NCBI RefSeq assembly: GCF_001429505.1 | Contig: NZ_LMJW01000017.1 | Coordinates: forward strand, 118,384-157,570 | Direction of reading: 5' to 3' | Source: Allobosea sp. Root483D1 | Lineage (GTDB): Bacteria; Pseudomonadota; Alphaproteobacteria; Rhizobiales; Beijerinckiaceae | DNA: 39,187 nt | Shown: positions 1 through 7,794 of the stretch, piece by piece | Numbering within the stretch: the first letter of the stretch is position 1 | Layout: each line of letters begins with the position of its first letter | Notes under the pieces: generated by a model | The model's database searches: none | What the model saw: only the letters and a program-made list of their open reading frames with translations | What the model was told of the DNA's origin: nothing | Translations under genes and position numbers: made by a program

Positions 1-308
1 ATATCGAGGCAGGCCATCTCGATCGCGGCATAGAGGCGGGCATTGGAGAGATAGTAGATCGCCCGCAGCGTCTTCAGCTTGATCAATTCGAGATGGAACG
101 GGTCCATGCCGATGATGCGCGGCTTCAGCTTCATCAGCGCGCCGCGCTGGTCACCGCCGCCGACCTCGCCCAGGCCGATGATGCCCTCGTCGGTGATCAG
201 TTCGAGGATGGTGCGCAGGAAATAGCCGGGATGGACCCCGGTATTGTGGCGAAGCTGCGCATTGAGCGGGATCGCTACGCAGCGCACCCTCATGTCGACG
301 ATCTTCAT
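1..308 (-). CDS. Enolase-superfamily sugar-acid dehydratase, N-terminal part (3' end outside window)
   Basis: Reading leftwards from ATG at 308, 102 codons are visible, beginning MKIVDMRVRCVAIPLN. Two segments, HPGYFLRTILEL and GIIGLGEVGGGD, match the capping domain of mandelate racemase / glucarate dehydratase type enzymes. Family knowledge: these abstract a proton alpha to a carboxylate, and many dehydrate sugar acids. The catalytic barrel lies outside the window, so the substrate cannot be read. AGGGAG lies about 9 nt before the start. The gene follows the SDR by 14 nt on the same strand and belongs to the permease-SDR operon, which suggests that the imported compound, or a product of it, is a sugar acid. 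A close alternative is a galactarate- or altronate-type dehydratase. Confidence 0.8.
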   Translation of the reverse strand, partial: MKIVDMRVRCVAIPLNAQLRHNTGVHPGYFLRTILELITDEGIIGLGEVGGGDQRGALMKLKPRIIGMDPFHLELIKLKTLRAIYYLSNARLYAAIEMACLD

Positions 309-322
309 CGGCCAAAATCTCC

Positions 323-1084
323 CTAGAGATGCATGCCGCCATCGACGAAGAGCGTCGTGCCGGTGATGTAGCGGGCGGCGTCGGAGGCCAGGAACAGCGC
401 GACCTCGGCGCAATCCTCCGGTGTGCCGGGGCGGTTGGCCGGGATGCGGGCGAGCACGGTCTCGCGATAGGCGGGCTCGGCCAGCGCCTCGCGATTGCGC
501 GCGGTCGCGATGGCGCCCGGCGCCAGCACATTGCAGGTGACGCCGCTGGCCGCGACCTGGCGGGCGATGTTGCGGACCATGCTCTCCAGGGCCGCTTTGC
601 TCGCGGCGTAGGCGAGCATGTCGGGGTGCTCCTTGACCTGCTGGATCGAGCCGATCGCGATCAAGCGGCCGAAACCGCGCTCTGCCATGGCCGGAACGAA
701 GGCCTGCATCAACCTGTAATTGGCGGCGAGATTGAGCTCCCATTGCCGATCGAGCGCGGCCCGCTCGAAGCCGTGCCAGGGCGCCCGTTCCTGCAAGGCG
801 GCGTTGAGGACGAGGATGTCGATCCCGCCGAGCTGGCCCGTCGCCCCGGTGATCAACTGTTCGACGTCGGCAGTGCGGGTCAGGTCGGCGGCAATGCCGA
901 ATGCCGCCCCCGCCGCACGGCAGGCCGTGTCGAGCTCGTTGCCTGCCGTCGGGCCGTTGAGGCAGACGGTGGCGCCGGAGCGCGCGAGCGCGGTTGCGAT
1001 GGCAAGGCCGATGCCTTGTGTCGCGCCGGTGACGAGCGCCCGGCGATCCGTCTGGTCGGCCTGGAGGTGTGCCGGCTCAGCCAT
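323..1084 (-). CDS. Short-chain dehydrogenase/reductase (SDR), NAD(P)-dependent
   Basis: The 253-residue protein has the classical SDR layout: TGATQGIG nucleotide-binding motif near residue 20, an NAA-type motif in LVLNAALQE, the catalytic serine in GSIQ, YAASK (Tyr-x-x-x-Lys) and a C-terminal FVDGGMHL. The frame is open upstream to 1126, but ATG at 1084 overlaps the TGA of the permease gene (1077-1079) by 8 bp, a typical coupled start, and removes residues that do not look like an SDR. It sits between the transport genes and the sugar-acid dehydratase, so it probably oxidises or reduces a hydroxyl or keto group of the imported compound in the cytoplasm. The substrate is not readable from sequence. 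Confidence 0.88.
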   Translation of the reverse strand: MAEPAHLQADQTDRRALVTGATQGIGLAIATALARSGATVCLNGPTAGNELDTACRAAGAAFGIAADLTRTADVEQLITGATGQLGGIDILVLNAALQERAPWHGFERAALDRQWELNLAANYRLMQAFVPAMAERGFGRLIAIGSIQQVKEHPDMLAYAASKAALESMVRNIARQVAASGVTCNVLAPGAIATARNREALAEPAYRETVLARIPANRPGTPEDCAEVALFLASDAARYITGTTLFVDGGMHL

Positions 1085-1979
1085 TGCCGTCGCCGAGCCG
1101 GGCGTCGAAGGCGTCGCGCACCGCATCGCCGAGGAAGTTCAGCGCGAGCACGGTCAGGAAGATGGCGAGCCCGGGAAAGAAGCTCATCCACCAGGACTGG
1201 TAGAACTGGATGCCGGTCGCGACCATGTAGCCCCAGCTTGGCGTCGGCGGCTGCACGCCCAGGCCGAGGAAGGAAAGAGCGCTTTCGGTGATCAGCGCCT
1301 GTGAGGCCGAGAGCGAACCGTAGACGATGACGTTGCCGGAGACGTTCGGCCAGATGTGCCGGAACAGGATGCGAAAGGGCCGCGCGCCGGCCGCCTGCGC
1401 CGCCACGACATAATCGGCCTCGCGCAGCGTCAGTACCTCTGCGCGCACCAGCCGGGCGAAGCCAGGCATCTTGGTGATCGCGATGGCGAGCATGACATTG
1501 ACGAGATCGGGGCCGAGCACCGCGACGATCGAAAGCGCCAGCACCAGCAGCGGGAAGGCGAGGAAGGCGTCCATGACGCGCATGATCAGCGCGTCCCAGC
1601 GCCCGCCGAGCCAGCCGGAGACAAGCCCGAGCAGCGAGCCTGCGACCAGCGCGAGCCCGATTGCGAAGATCACGACCTGCAGCGAGACCGTGGCGCCGTG
1701 CAGGACGCGCGCGAGCACGTCGCGGCCGATTTCGTCGGTGCCGAACCAGTGCGCCGCGCTCGGCGGCATCGAAAATGCGTCCGGGTCGATATCGATCGGC
1801 GAATGGGGCGAGAGCCATGGCGCCAGCAGGCCGAGCGCGACAATGACGGCGAGCACGATCGTGCCGAACCGGCCTTGCCAGGAGCCGAGGATGCGACGCA
1901 GGATGATCGCCCCGGGCGAGAGCTGGGCCCGTGGCGTCGGCGCGGCGGAGGAGGGCATCGGTCCGGTCACGGCCGCCAT
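1077..1979 (-). CDS. ABC transporter permease, DppC/OppC type
   Basis: The 300-residue inner-membrane protein has a cytoplasmic N-terminus, one early membrane segment and then the BPD-type permease domain. Diagnostic segments are FGTDEIGRDVLARVLHGA, the EAA loop EADYVVAAQAAGARP (contact to the ATPase) and ESALSFLGLGVQPP. This is the DppC half of a peptide/nickel/opine-family importer; several members of this family carry sugars or sugar acids. It starts 4 nt after the stop of the DppB-like gene and overlaps the SDR by 8 bp, so the genes form one transcript. The two ATPase subunits expected for this family are not in the window and may lie further left in the operon. Confidence 0.93.
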   Translation of the reverse strand: MAAVTGPMPSSAAPTPRAQLSPGAIILRRILGSWQGRFGTIVLAVIVALGLLAPWLSPHSPIDIDPDAFSMPPSAAHWFGTDEIGRDVLARVLHGATVSLQVVIFAIGLALVAGSLLGLVSGWLGGRWDALIMRVMDAFLAFPLLVLALSIVAVLGPDLVNVMLAIAITKMPGFARLVRAEVLTLREADYVVAAQAAGARPFRILFRHIWPNVSGNVIVYGSLSASQALITESALSFLGLGVQPPTPSWGYMVATGIQFYQSWWMSFFPGLAIFLTVLALNFLGDAVRDAFDARLGDGNG

Positions 1980-1983
1980 CGCC

Positions 1984-2925
1984 TCACGCCTTCACGCGCG
2001 GGTCGAAGGCCCGGTAGAGCAGGTCGGTCAGCAGGTTCACGGCGAAGACCGCTATGACGATGAACAGGATCGCGCCCTGGATGACCGGGAAGTCACGCTG
2101 GAAGATGCCGTCGACCAGCATGCGGCCGAGGCCGGGCAAGGCGAAGACCGTCTCGGTCACGACCGCGCCGCCGAGCAGGGCTCCGATCTGCAGGCCGATG
2201 ACGGTGACGATTGGGATCAGCGCATTGCGCAGCGCGTGCCGGATCAGGACCAAGCGCTCGCTCAGTCCCTTGGCCCTTGCGGTGCGGATATAGTCCATCG
2301 ACAGCACCTGCAGCATCGACGCGCGGGTCTGGCGCATGACGAGCGCGGCGAAGGCGGTGCCGATCGTCAGCGCCGGCATCACCATGAGCATCAGGTTGCC
2401 GCCGGGATCGTCGAAGAAGCGGATATGGCCAGAGGGCGGCAGCCAGCCGAGCTTGAGCGAGAACAGCATGATCAGCAGCACGCCCATCCAGAAATAGGGC
2501 ACTGCGACCGAGGACATGGCGATGAGGCTCGCTGCCACGTCGATCAGGCTGCCACGGAAGCGCGCGGCCAGGATGCCGGCCGGCATGCCAATCGCGACGG
2601 CGATAAGGATCGAGAGGAAGCCGAGCTCGAGCGTCACCGGGATGCGCGCCGCCAGCATCTCGCCAACATCCTCGCGCGTGCGCAAGGAGCGGCCGAAATC
2701 GCCCTGCACGACGCGCGCGAGCCAGGTCACGTAGCGGACCGGAGCCGGCTGATCGAGGCCGTACTCGACGCGCACCGCGGCGCGCTGCTCCGGGCTCGCC
2801 TGCTCGCCGAGGATGGTGACGGTCGGGTCGCCCGGCAGCAGGTTGGTGAGCGCGAAGACGATGATCGTCACGAAAAAGGCCACCGGCAGCATCTGCGCGA
2901 GCTTCTTGGCAAGGTATGGCAGCAC
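1984..2925 (-). CDS. ABC transporter permease, DppB/OppB type
   Basis: The 313-residue integral membrane protein starts MLPYLAKKLAQMLPVAFFVT, the usual DppB N-terminus, and carries LLPGDPT near residue 30, the EAA loop SMDYIRTARAKGLSE and the terminal motif VTETVFALPGLGRMLVDG. Length and topology (about six helices) match the family. It pairs with the DppC-like protein directly downstream to form the membrane channel, supplied by the solute-binding protein encoded divergently at 3912-5471. It lies 12 nt after the GntR gene, so the repressor and transporter are probably cotranscribed and the system is likely autoregulated. Confidence 0.93.
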   Translation of the reverse strand: MLPYLAKKLAQMLPVAFFVTIIVFALTNLLPGDPTVTILGEQASPEQRAAVRVEYGLDQPAPVRYVTWLARVVQGDFGRSLRTREDVGEMLAARIPVTLELGFLSILIAVAIGMPAGILAARFRGSLIDVAASLIAMSSVAVPYFWMGVLLIMLFSLKLGWLPPSGHIRFFDDPGGNLMLMVMPALTIGTAFAALVMRQTRASMLQVLSMDYIRTARAKGLSERLVLIRHALRNALIPIVTVIGLQIGALLGGAVVTETVFALPGLGRMLVDGIFQRDFPVIQGAILFIVIAVFAVNLLTDLLYRAFDPRVKA

Positions 2926-2937
2926 GGCCGCGATCCC

Positions 2938-3675
2938 TCAGTAGCGATCGAGCCGGCGGTGGTCGCGGGCGATCTCGGCGATGACGGCGTCGGACACCGC
3001 GAAATGGGTGGTCATGGCGAGGCGCGCCGCGGCGGGATCGCGGGCCTTGATCGCATCGACGATGGCCTGATGGCGGGCAACCGTCGCGGCGGGGTCACGC
3101 AGGTCGCGCTGCATGCCGAGCGCGCGCTGGGTGAACTTGATGGTGTCGACGAGCGCGCTGACCAGATGCTCCAGCAGCGCGTTGCCGGAGCAGCGGGCCA
3201 ATGCGACATGGAAGGCGAGGTCACCCTGCAGCCAGCGCTCGAAATCGCCGTCGATATTGGCCCGCATCTTCTCCAGCGCGACCTCGACCGGCTCCAGTTG
3301 GAGCGGCGTCGCCCGCTCGGCGGCAAGCGCCGCGACCTCGACCTCGATGGCGCGCCTGAGCTCGACTGCTTCGCGCAGGCCATTGTCGGTGACACGGACG
3401 GCGAGGCGCAGGAACTGGTCGAGCGGGGCGACCGAAAGCCCCTTGATCGTGGTCGGCTTGCCCTGCTGGATCTGCACGATGCCGAGCGCGGAGAGGCGCC
3501 CCAGCGCCTCCCGCACCACCGGCTTCGAGACGTTGAGCCGCTTGGCGAGCTCGGATTCCGACGGAAGCTGGTCGCCCGGGCGATAAACGCGCTCGGCGAC
3601 GCGGTCGATCACGAACTGCGTCACCGCTTCGGTCAGGCGCTGCTTGTCAGGTTGAAGGGCGGCGATCTCACTCAT
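2938..3675 (-). CDS. GntR-family transcriptional regulator, FadR/FCD subfamily
   Basis: The 245-residue protein has an N-terminal winged helix-turn-helix (GDQLPSESELAKRLNVSKPVVREALGR split across residues about 34-60) and an all-helical FCD ligand domain. Candidate metal-ligand histidines are in DLAFHVALA, RHQAIVDAI and MTTHFAV. FCD regulators usually sense organic acids or their sugar-acid precursors and repress until ligand binds. It is the first gene of the leftward operon and faces the solute-binding protein gene. A 17-bp near-palindrome ends 1 bp before its start codon (3676-3692) and a second copy lies in front of the divergent gene, so it probably represses both directions. No Shine-Dalgarno is visible; a leaderless mRNA is possible. 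Confidence 0.9.
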   Translation of the reverse strand: MSEIAALQPDKQRLTEAVTQFVIDRVAERVYRPGDQLPSESELAKRLNVSKPVVREALGRLSALGIVQIQQGKPTTIKGLSVAPLDQFLRLAVRVTDNGLREAVELRRAIEVEVAALAAERATPLQLEPVEVALEKMRANIDGDFERWLQGDLAFHVALARCSGNALLEHLVSALVDTIKFTQRALGMQRDLRDPAATVARHQAIVDAIKARDPAAARLAMTTHFAVSDAVIAEIARDHRRLDRY

Positions 3676-3692
3676 AACATATCAGATAGGTT
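3676..3692. promoter_or_regulatory. Putative GntR operator 1 (AAC-A-TATC-A-GATA-G-GTT)
   Basis: A 17-bp near-perfect palindrome centred on 3684 with half sites AACATATC and GATAGGTT; only one base pair breaks the symmetry. It abuts the start codon of the GntR gene where a ribosome site would be expected. It is repeated at 3846-3862. Assignment to the neighbouring GntR protein is inference from position and symmetry. Confidence 0.6.
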
Positions 3693-3778
3693 GTCTTGAA
3701 GAGCCCGTCAACAGGGCGATGCCGGTTGATGGCAGCCGTTCGTGAACACTTCGCCGGTAGGCCTTGCAATGCGATACG

Positions 3779-3836
3779 GCAATCGGTTCTGCCGAAGTGC
3801 AGTGCCGCTTTGCGCCGGTGGGCAAAAACCGATTGC
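3779..3836. repeat. 10-bp perfect inverted repeat in the divergent promoter
   Basis: GCAATCGGTT at 3779-3788 and AACCGATTGC at 3827-3836 are exact inverted copies 38 bp apart, between the two GntR operator copies. It could be a second regulator's paired site or a DNA loop element. No function is known from sequence. Confidence 0.4.
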
Positions 3837-3845
3837 TTATCTCAT

Positions 3846-3862
3846 AACATATCTGATAGGTG
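3846..3862. promoter_or_regulatory. Putative GntR operator 2
   Basis: AACATATC-T-GATAGGTG, centred on 3854, is the second copy of the operator at 3676-3692. The surrounding 20 bp (3841-3860 against 3671-3690) differ at one base only. It ends about 50 bp before the start of the solute-binding protein gene, a fitting position for promoter occlusion. The two centres are 170 bp apart. Confidence 0.6.
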
Positions 3863-3911
3863 GCTTTTCGTCGGCGCCAGACCGAGAGCGCCTTGGGAGG
3901 AGGTCACGCCA

Positions 3912-5471
3912 ATGGCCCTGATTTCACGTCGCGGTCTCTTGCTGGGCGCGTCCGGTGCGGGTCTCATCGCCGGGCTGCCCGGCCTTGCCTTCGCGCAAGG
4001 GGCCCCGGTGCGCGGCGGTACCATCGTCGCCTCGATGGACCTGCAGCCGAAGAGCCTCGACCCGATCATGGGCGATGCGCCGACCTCGGATCGTTACGCC
4101 CTGATCCAGATGTTCGAAGGCCTGCTGAAGTTCGATGTGCAGGGCAATCTCCAGCCCTCGCTGGCGACGAGCTGGCAATGGTCGGAAGACAAGAAATCCG
4201 TCGTCTTCAAGCTGCGCGAGGGCGTCGCTTTCCATGATGGCGAGCCCTTCGACGCCGAGGCGGCAGTTTACAACATCTCGCGCGTCGTGGCGCCGAACTC
4301 GACTGCGCCGCGCAGCCCCGATCTCGCCGACATCGCCGGTGCCGAGGTGGCCGGGCCGATGGTCGTCAAGATCAACCTGAAGCAGCCGTCTGGCGCGGCG
4401 CTGGCCTCGCTCGCAGTGGAGGCGGGCATGATGTGCTCGCCGGCGGCGCTGAAGAAGCTCGGCCAGGATTTCGGCCGCCAGCCGGTCGGCACTGGCCCGT
4501 ACAAGTTTGCGGAATGGGTCGGTGGCAGCCAGATCCGCTTCGTCCGGAACGAGCGCTATTGGCGCGACGGTGCTGACGGCAAGAGGCTGCCCTATGCCGA
4601 TGCCGTGACGCTGCGAATCATCCCGACCACGGCGGTCAAGATGGTCGAGGTCAAGTCGGGTGGGGTGCACCTCGTCGACGGCGTCACGCCACGCGATTTC
4701 GAAGAGGTCGAGAAGAACCCGGCGCTGAAGCTGGTCGCGGTCCCGCCGGGCATCGCACAATGGCTGACCTTCAACGCCTCCAAGGGCATCTTTGCCAATC
4801 CGCATCTGCGCGCCGCGGTCAACCACGGCATCGACCGCAACGTGTTGATGAAGGGTATCACCCGCGGCTTCGGCGCGGTGACGCCGACCTGGGTTCCGCC
4901 GAGCGACTGGTCCTATGACGCGAGCGTGCCGCAGCCGAAGCTCGATCCGGCCAAGGTCCAGGCCTTGCTCAAGGAGGGCGGGCAGCCCAACGGTTTCACC
5001 TGCAAGCTCTCGATCATCCAGCGCGATCCCGACACGCAGGTCGCGCAGATCGTCCAGGCCCAGCTCAAGCCGTTCAAGATCAACATGGAGATCGAGATCC
5101 TGGAGCGGCAGGCCTGGGTGCCGAAGGTGCTCGGCCTGCAACACGAATTGGCGATGGGCCGCGTCAATGTTCCCCGCGCCGATCCCGACCACGTCTTCGG
5201 CCCGTTCTTCGGGCGCGCGGCGGCGCAGAACTGGTCCGGAATCAAAGACGAGGAGATCTTCAAGCTGGTCGATCAGGGCCGGGAGGAGACCGAACAGGCC
5301 AAGCGCAAGGCGATCTATAAGGAGCTCCAGACCGCGCTGAACAGGAACGACTACTACTCCTGGCTGTTCTTCCGCGAGGCGCGTCATGTCGCGCGCAAGG
5401 AACTCCAGAACATCGTGCTCGATTCCGGCGGCGCCTGGCAGCTCGCCGAAGCTTGGCTCGCCAAGGCCTGA
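3912..5471 (+). CDS. ABC transporter periplasmic solute-binding protein, family 5 (DppA/OppA type), Tat-exported
   Basis: The 519-residue protein opens with a twin-arginine signal (ISRRGLLLGASGAG, then a hydrophobic stretch ending GLAFAQG), so it is probably exported folded. The mature part shows SBP_bac_5 family features: the opening SMDLQPKSLDPIMG, KLREGVAFHDGEPFDAEA and QPVGTGPYKFAEW. The frame is open upstream to 3696, but ATG 3912 has GGGAGGAGG 9 nt before it and starts the signal peptide. It captures the substrate for the DppB/DppC pair encoded divergently. Family members bind peptides, opines, sugars or glycosides; the neighbouring sugar-acid enzymes favour a carbohydrate acid here. 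Its stop overlaps the next start. Confidence 0.93.
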   Translation: MALISRRGLLLGASGAGLIAGLPGLAFAQGAPVRGGTIVASMDLQPKSLDPIMGDAPTSDRYALIQMFEGLLKFDVQGNLQPSLATSWQWSEDKKSVVFKLREGVAFHDGEPFDAEAAVYNISRVVAPNSTAPRSPDLADIAGAEVAGPMVVKINLKQPSGAALASLAVEAGMMCSPAALKKLGQDFGRQPVGTGPYKFAEWVGGSQIRFVRNERYWRDGADGKRLPYADAVTLRIIPTTAVKMVEVKSGGVHLVDGVTPRDFEEVEKNPALKLVAVPPGIAQWLTFNASKGIFANPHLRAAVNHGIDRNVLMKGITRGFGAVTPTWVPPSDWSYDASVPQPKLDPAKVQALLKEGGQPNGFTCKLSIIQRDPDTQVAQIVQAQLKPFKINMEIEILERQAWVPKVLGLQHELAMGRVNVPRADPDHVFGPFFGRAAAQNWSGIKDEEIFKLVDQGREETEQAKRKAIYKELQTALNRNDYYSWLFFREARHVARKELQNIVLDSGGAWQLAEAWLAKA

Positions 5472-6394
5472 TGCAGCCTGTCACCATCCTCGTTCTCTCG
5501 GCCGGGGTGCCCGCGGCGACGATCGCGGCGCTGGCGGAGCGCTTCGACGTGCTCGGGCCAGGTAGCCACAACGAGATCGAGGCGCTCGTTTCCGCGCATG
5601 GCGCCCGGATCCGCGGCATCGCCACAACGGGCAAGGCGCGGCTGGACCGTGCCTTGCTCGCCAGACTGCAGGCGCTCGAGCTTGTCGCTTGCTACAGCGC
5701 CGGGCTGGACAAGATTGATACCGAAGCTCTTGCCGAGCGCGGCATCCCTCTCACCAACAGCTCAGCGGCGCTCGCCGATGAGGTCGCCGATCTCGCTATC
5801 GCGCTGATGGTCATGGCCCGTCGCCGGCTAGTCGCGGCAGATGCCCATGTCCGCAGCGGCGCCTGGATCAAAGCTGCCTTTCCGCTCGGTCGCTCGGTGA
5901 CGGGACTACGCCTCGGCCTGCTCGGCCTCGGCCATATCGGCAGCGCCATCGCCCGCCGCGCCAAGGCGATGGGCATGCAGCCACGCTACTGCACGCGCCG
6001 GCCCCTCGCCGGCTGCGCCTATTCCTATCATGCCGATGCGCGGGCGCTCGCCGCCGACAGCGATGTCTTCGTGATTGCCTGCCCGGGCGGGCCGGCCAAT
6101 CGTGGCCTGGTCGACGGCAGCGTCATTGCAGCGCTGGGACCCTGCGCGACGCTGGTCAACATCGCACGCGGTGAGATCGTCAACGAGCCGGCGCTCATCG
6201 AAGCGCTGGCGTCGGGACGGCTTGGCAGCGCCGGGCTAGACGTCTTCGCCGGCGAGCCGAACGTCCCGCTGGCCCTGCGGGAGCTGGACAATGTCGTGCT
6301 GGCTCCTCATCTCGGCAGCGCGACTATCGAGACTCGGGATGCCATGGGCGAGAGCGTCGTCCGATCTCTGGAGTGGCTGTTGAACCCAGTGTGA
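5471..6394 (+). CDS. D-isomer specific 2-hydroxyacid dehydrogenase (NAD(P)-dependent)
   Basis: The 307-residue cytoplasmic enzyme has the Rossmann motif GLLGLGHIGSAIA (GxGxxG) and the catalytic set of the D-2-hydroxyacid dehydrogenase family: Arg in NIARGEIVNE, Glu in DVFAGEPNVP and His in APHLGSAT. The start is the ATG overlapping the preceding TGA (TGATG at 5469-5473), so it is translationally coupled to the binding protein. Family members reduce glyoxylate, hydroxypyruvate or similar 2-keto acids. Here it may reduce the keto acid made by the dehydratase/SDR steps; that is inference. It is the last intact gene before the recombinase stump and island boundary. Confidence 0.9.
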   Translation: MQPVTILVLSAGVPAATIAALAERFDVLGPGSHNEIEALVSAHGARIRGIATTGKARLDRALLARLQALELVACYSAGLDKIDTEALAERGIPLTNSSAALADEVADLAIALMVMARRRLVAADAHVRSGAWIKAAFPLGRSVTGLRLGLLGLGHIGSAIARRAKAMGMQPRYCTRRPLAGCAYSYHADARALAADSDVFVIACPGGPANRGLVDGSVIAALGPCATLVNIARGEIVNEPALIEALASGRLGSAGLDVFAGEPNVPLALRELDNVVLAPHLGSATIETRDAMGESVVRSLEWLLNPV

Positions 6395-6487
6395 AAACGG
6401 ATGGTCTTGGCCGACTTCTCCGCCCGATTATCGCTCTGAGCGGCAGTGTCAGCTCGTAGGCGATCTGTCGATGCCCGCTTTTGGCGC

Positions 6488-6661
6488 AATCCGGAGTGGC
6501 GGGATGAAGCGATTGAGGCGATCGGCTCCATGATCGAGAAGATCGTCGTTACGCCGCGTGCTGTCTGCGGCGTTTTGCTGGAGCTTCACGGCGACCTTTC
6601 GCGGATTCTGGCCGTTTGCGCCACGAACGCAAAAACCCCGCCTCGGGAGGAGACGGGGTTT
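6488..6661 (+). pseudogene. C-terminal stump of a large serine recombinase
   Basis: About 58 codons (WRDEAIEAIGSMIEKIVV, LELHGDLSRILAVC, NAKTPP, ETGF) align end to end with the last part of the intact recombinase at 37540-39168. Most residues are identical but there are many silent and some coding differences, so it comes from a related element and not from a fresh duplication. No catalytic domain precedes it; upstream is the end of the hydroxyacid dehydrogenase. Like the intact copy, it is followed by a CCCCG/CGGGG hairpin and then the tRNA-fMet 3' core. It is best read as the scar of an earlier element at this tRNA. Confidence 0.8.
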
Positions 6662-6663
6662 TT
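6631..6663. terminator. Bidirectional rho-independent-type hairpin
   Basis: AAAAACCCCG at 6631-6640 and CGGGGTTTTT at 6654-6663 form a perfect 10-bp stem with A and T tracts, able to end transcription in either direction. A counterpart lies at 39087-39115 next to the intact tRNA. Elements that insert at a tRNA 3' end displace the host terminator, and this hairpin probably replaces it. Confidence 0.7.
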
Positions 6664-6679
6664 GATGACTGGGATATTT

Positions 6680-6693
6680 TGGTTGCGGGGGCC
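6680..6693. repeat. Attachment-site core, left copy (tRNA-fMet 3' end)
   Basis: TGGTTGCGGGGGCC is identical to 39125-39138, the last 14 nt of the tRNA-fMet gene including CCA (minus strand). The flanks diverge immediately on the tRNA-body side. This is the expected footprint of integration at the 3' end of the tRNA. Confidence 0.7.
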
Positions 6694-6778
6694 TGAAACC
6701 ACCGAGAGTAAACATGCCGCATGCTGCTTCTGGCGGGAGCCAGGGCCAATTTTATCCCGGTTGATCGGCGTCAGCTCT

Positions 6779-6958
6779 GCGCCAATTATGTGAAGAAGTC
6801 GGCGCTGGGACGGCGGTCGACGAGGGCTGAATGGCTCGGCCGGAAGGTGTTCGCCCTCATGCCGCCAGAGGTCGCCTCAGGAGGGGTGCCCCAGTTCAGC
6901 GGCTCTCAGCGTCGACCTCTGCTGCGCTGAAGCGCTGACTTCTTCAACACAATCGGCC
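6779..6958. repeat. MITE-like or decayed IS element with about 28-bp imperfect terminal inverted repeats
   Basis: The left arm (6779-6806, core TGAAGAAGTCGGCGCT) is matched in inverted orientation by the right arm (6931-6958, core AGCGCTGACTTCTTCA). The arms continue into a GCC[A/G]ATT segment that I associate with the ends of some IS5-like elements (recollection, not checked). The roughly 125 bp between them has no convincing reading frame. It is probably a non-autonomous remnant. Confidence 0.45.
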
Positions 6959-6963
6959 CCTAG

Positions 6964-7440
6964 CTGACATTCAGCGTGTCCGGTTTCCGGGGCCGCGCCT
7001 GAAGGCAGCGTGACACCAGAGCCGCAGCGCTGATCTCTTGCCCACCGGCTCTGGAGCGCCCACTAGCAGAAACCGTACTGGGAATACCGCGGAAATATCT
7101 TGCCCCAAAGGTCAATAGAAATTGACTTTGAACGAGGGCCTATAGGCGATCCCAGCAATTCGGAAAGCCTTTGCTTCGCGCGCGGGCACGGCACCCTGCG
7201 GAGGTCACGTGATTCACCACTGTCTTTATGTGCCGCTCTTCATACGTCTGACCACGGCATGCGTTCCACGCGATGCTGTGGTGCGGACTTCCAACGGCCC
7301 AGGATAGGCGCATCCGGCGATCGCCTCGACAAAATGATTCCTTCGAAAACAGCTTACGGCGCCAAAGCCCTTGACCCGTCAGTCAAAATGAAGCGGTGCG
7401 GCAGAGGATTCTAGATCGACGCCTACACCTCAAAACACAT
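6964..7440. other. Stretch without a recognisable gene
   Basis: Between the inverted-repeat element and the small secreted-protein gene I see no gene with a believable start, codon pattern or homology. One open frame exists at 7100-7414 but has no ribosome site and an atypical, Cys/Arg-rich composition. Confidence 0.5.
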
Positions 7441-7458
7441 CGGTCGATGGAGGCGCGC

Positions 7459-7713
7459 ATGAAGCTTTCGATCACTCTGTTGGCGGCATTGATTGGCTTG
7501 ATCATGGCCAGTACCGGCGAGGTTCGCGCTGTCGTCTACTGTCAGTACATCAACTATCCGGCTGGCTGTATTGCAGCACCCGGCGTTGTCCTGCGCCCCC
7601 GGCCGGTCGCCCGTGCCGTGGCCACTCCCGGTGTTGGCGCACCGGGCGTCGGCGTGCGGCCGGGAACCCCGATGAACCGCGGCGGGCCGGTCAACCGCGC
7701 CGGGCGCCGTTGA
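7459..7713 (+). CDS. Small secreted protein of unknown function (Pro/Gly/Val-rich tail)
   Basis: The 84-residue product has a signal peptide (MKLSITLLAALIGLIMASTG, cleavage near EVRA), a short Cys-containing segment VVYCQYINYPAGC and a low-complexity tail with repeated RP, APGVG and NRGGPVNR units. ATG 7459 is chosen because GGAGG lies 6 nt upstream and it begins the signal peptide; the frame stays open to 7396. Similar small proteins are common in Hyphomicrobiales genomes, as I recall, with no known role. The two cysteines could form a disulfide in the periplasm. It stands alone, convergent with the regulator gene that ends at 7795. Confidence 0.7.
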   Translation: MKLSITLLAALIGLIMASTGEVRAVVYCQYINYPAGCIAAPGVVLRPRPVARAVATPGVGAPGVGVRPGTPMNRGGPVNRAGRR

Positions 7714-7794
7714 GGCTGCGGCCGCCAGAATCGCGAACGCCGCCTCCTCGACCTTCCATCGAACCTGGCAATCCCATGTGTCGGGCTTACGCGT

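Noticed and set aside
1471..3699. A 742-codon open frame on the plus strand
   Set aside because: It is antisense to the permease and GntR genes, has Arg/Asp/His-heavy shadow composition and no homology I recognise. High GC keeps such frames open.
6446..6793. Longer protein containing the recombinase stump
   Set aside because: Only the middle 58 codons align with a recombinase; the flanks are the hairpin, tRNA core and unrelated DNA.
7100..7414. Possible 104-residue gene
   Set aside because: No ribosome site, odd Cys/Arg/Ser composition and no recognisable family.
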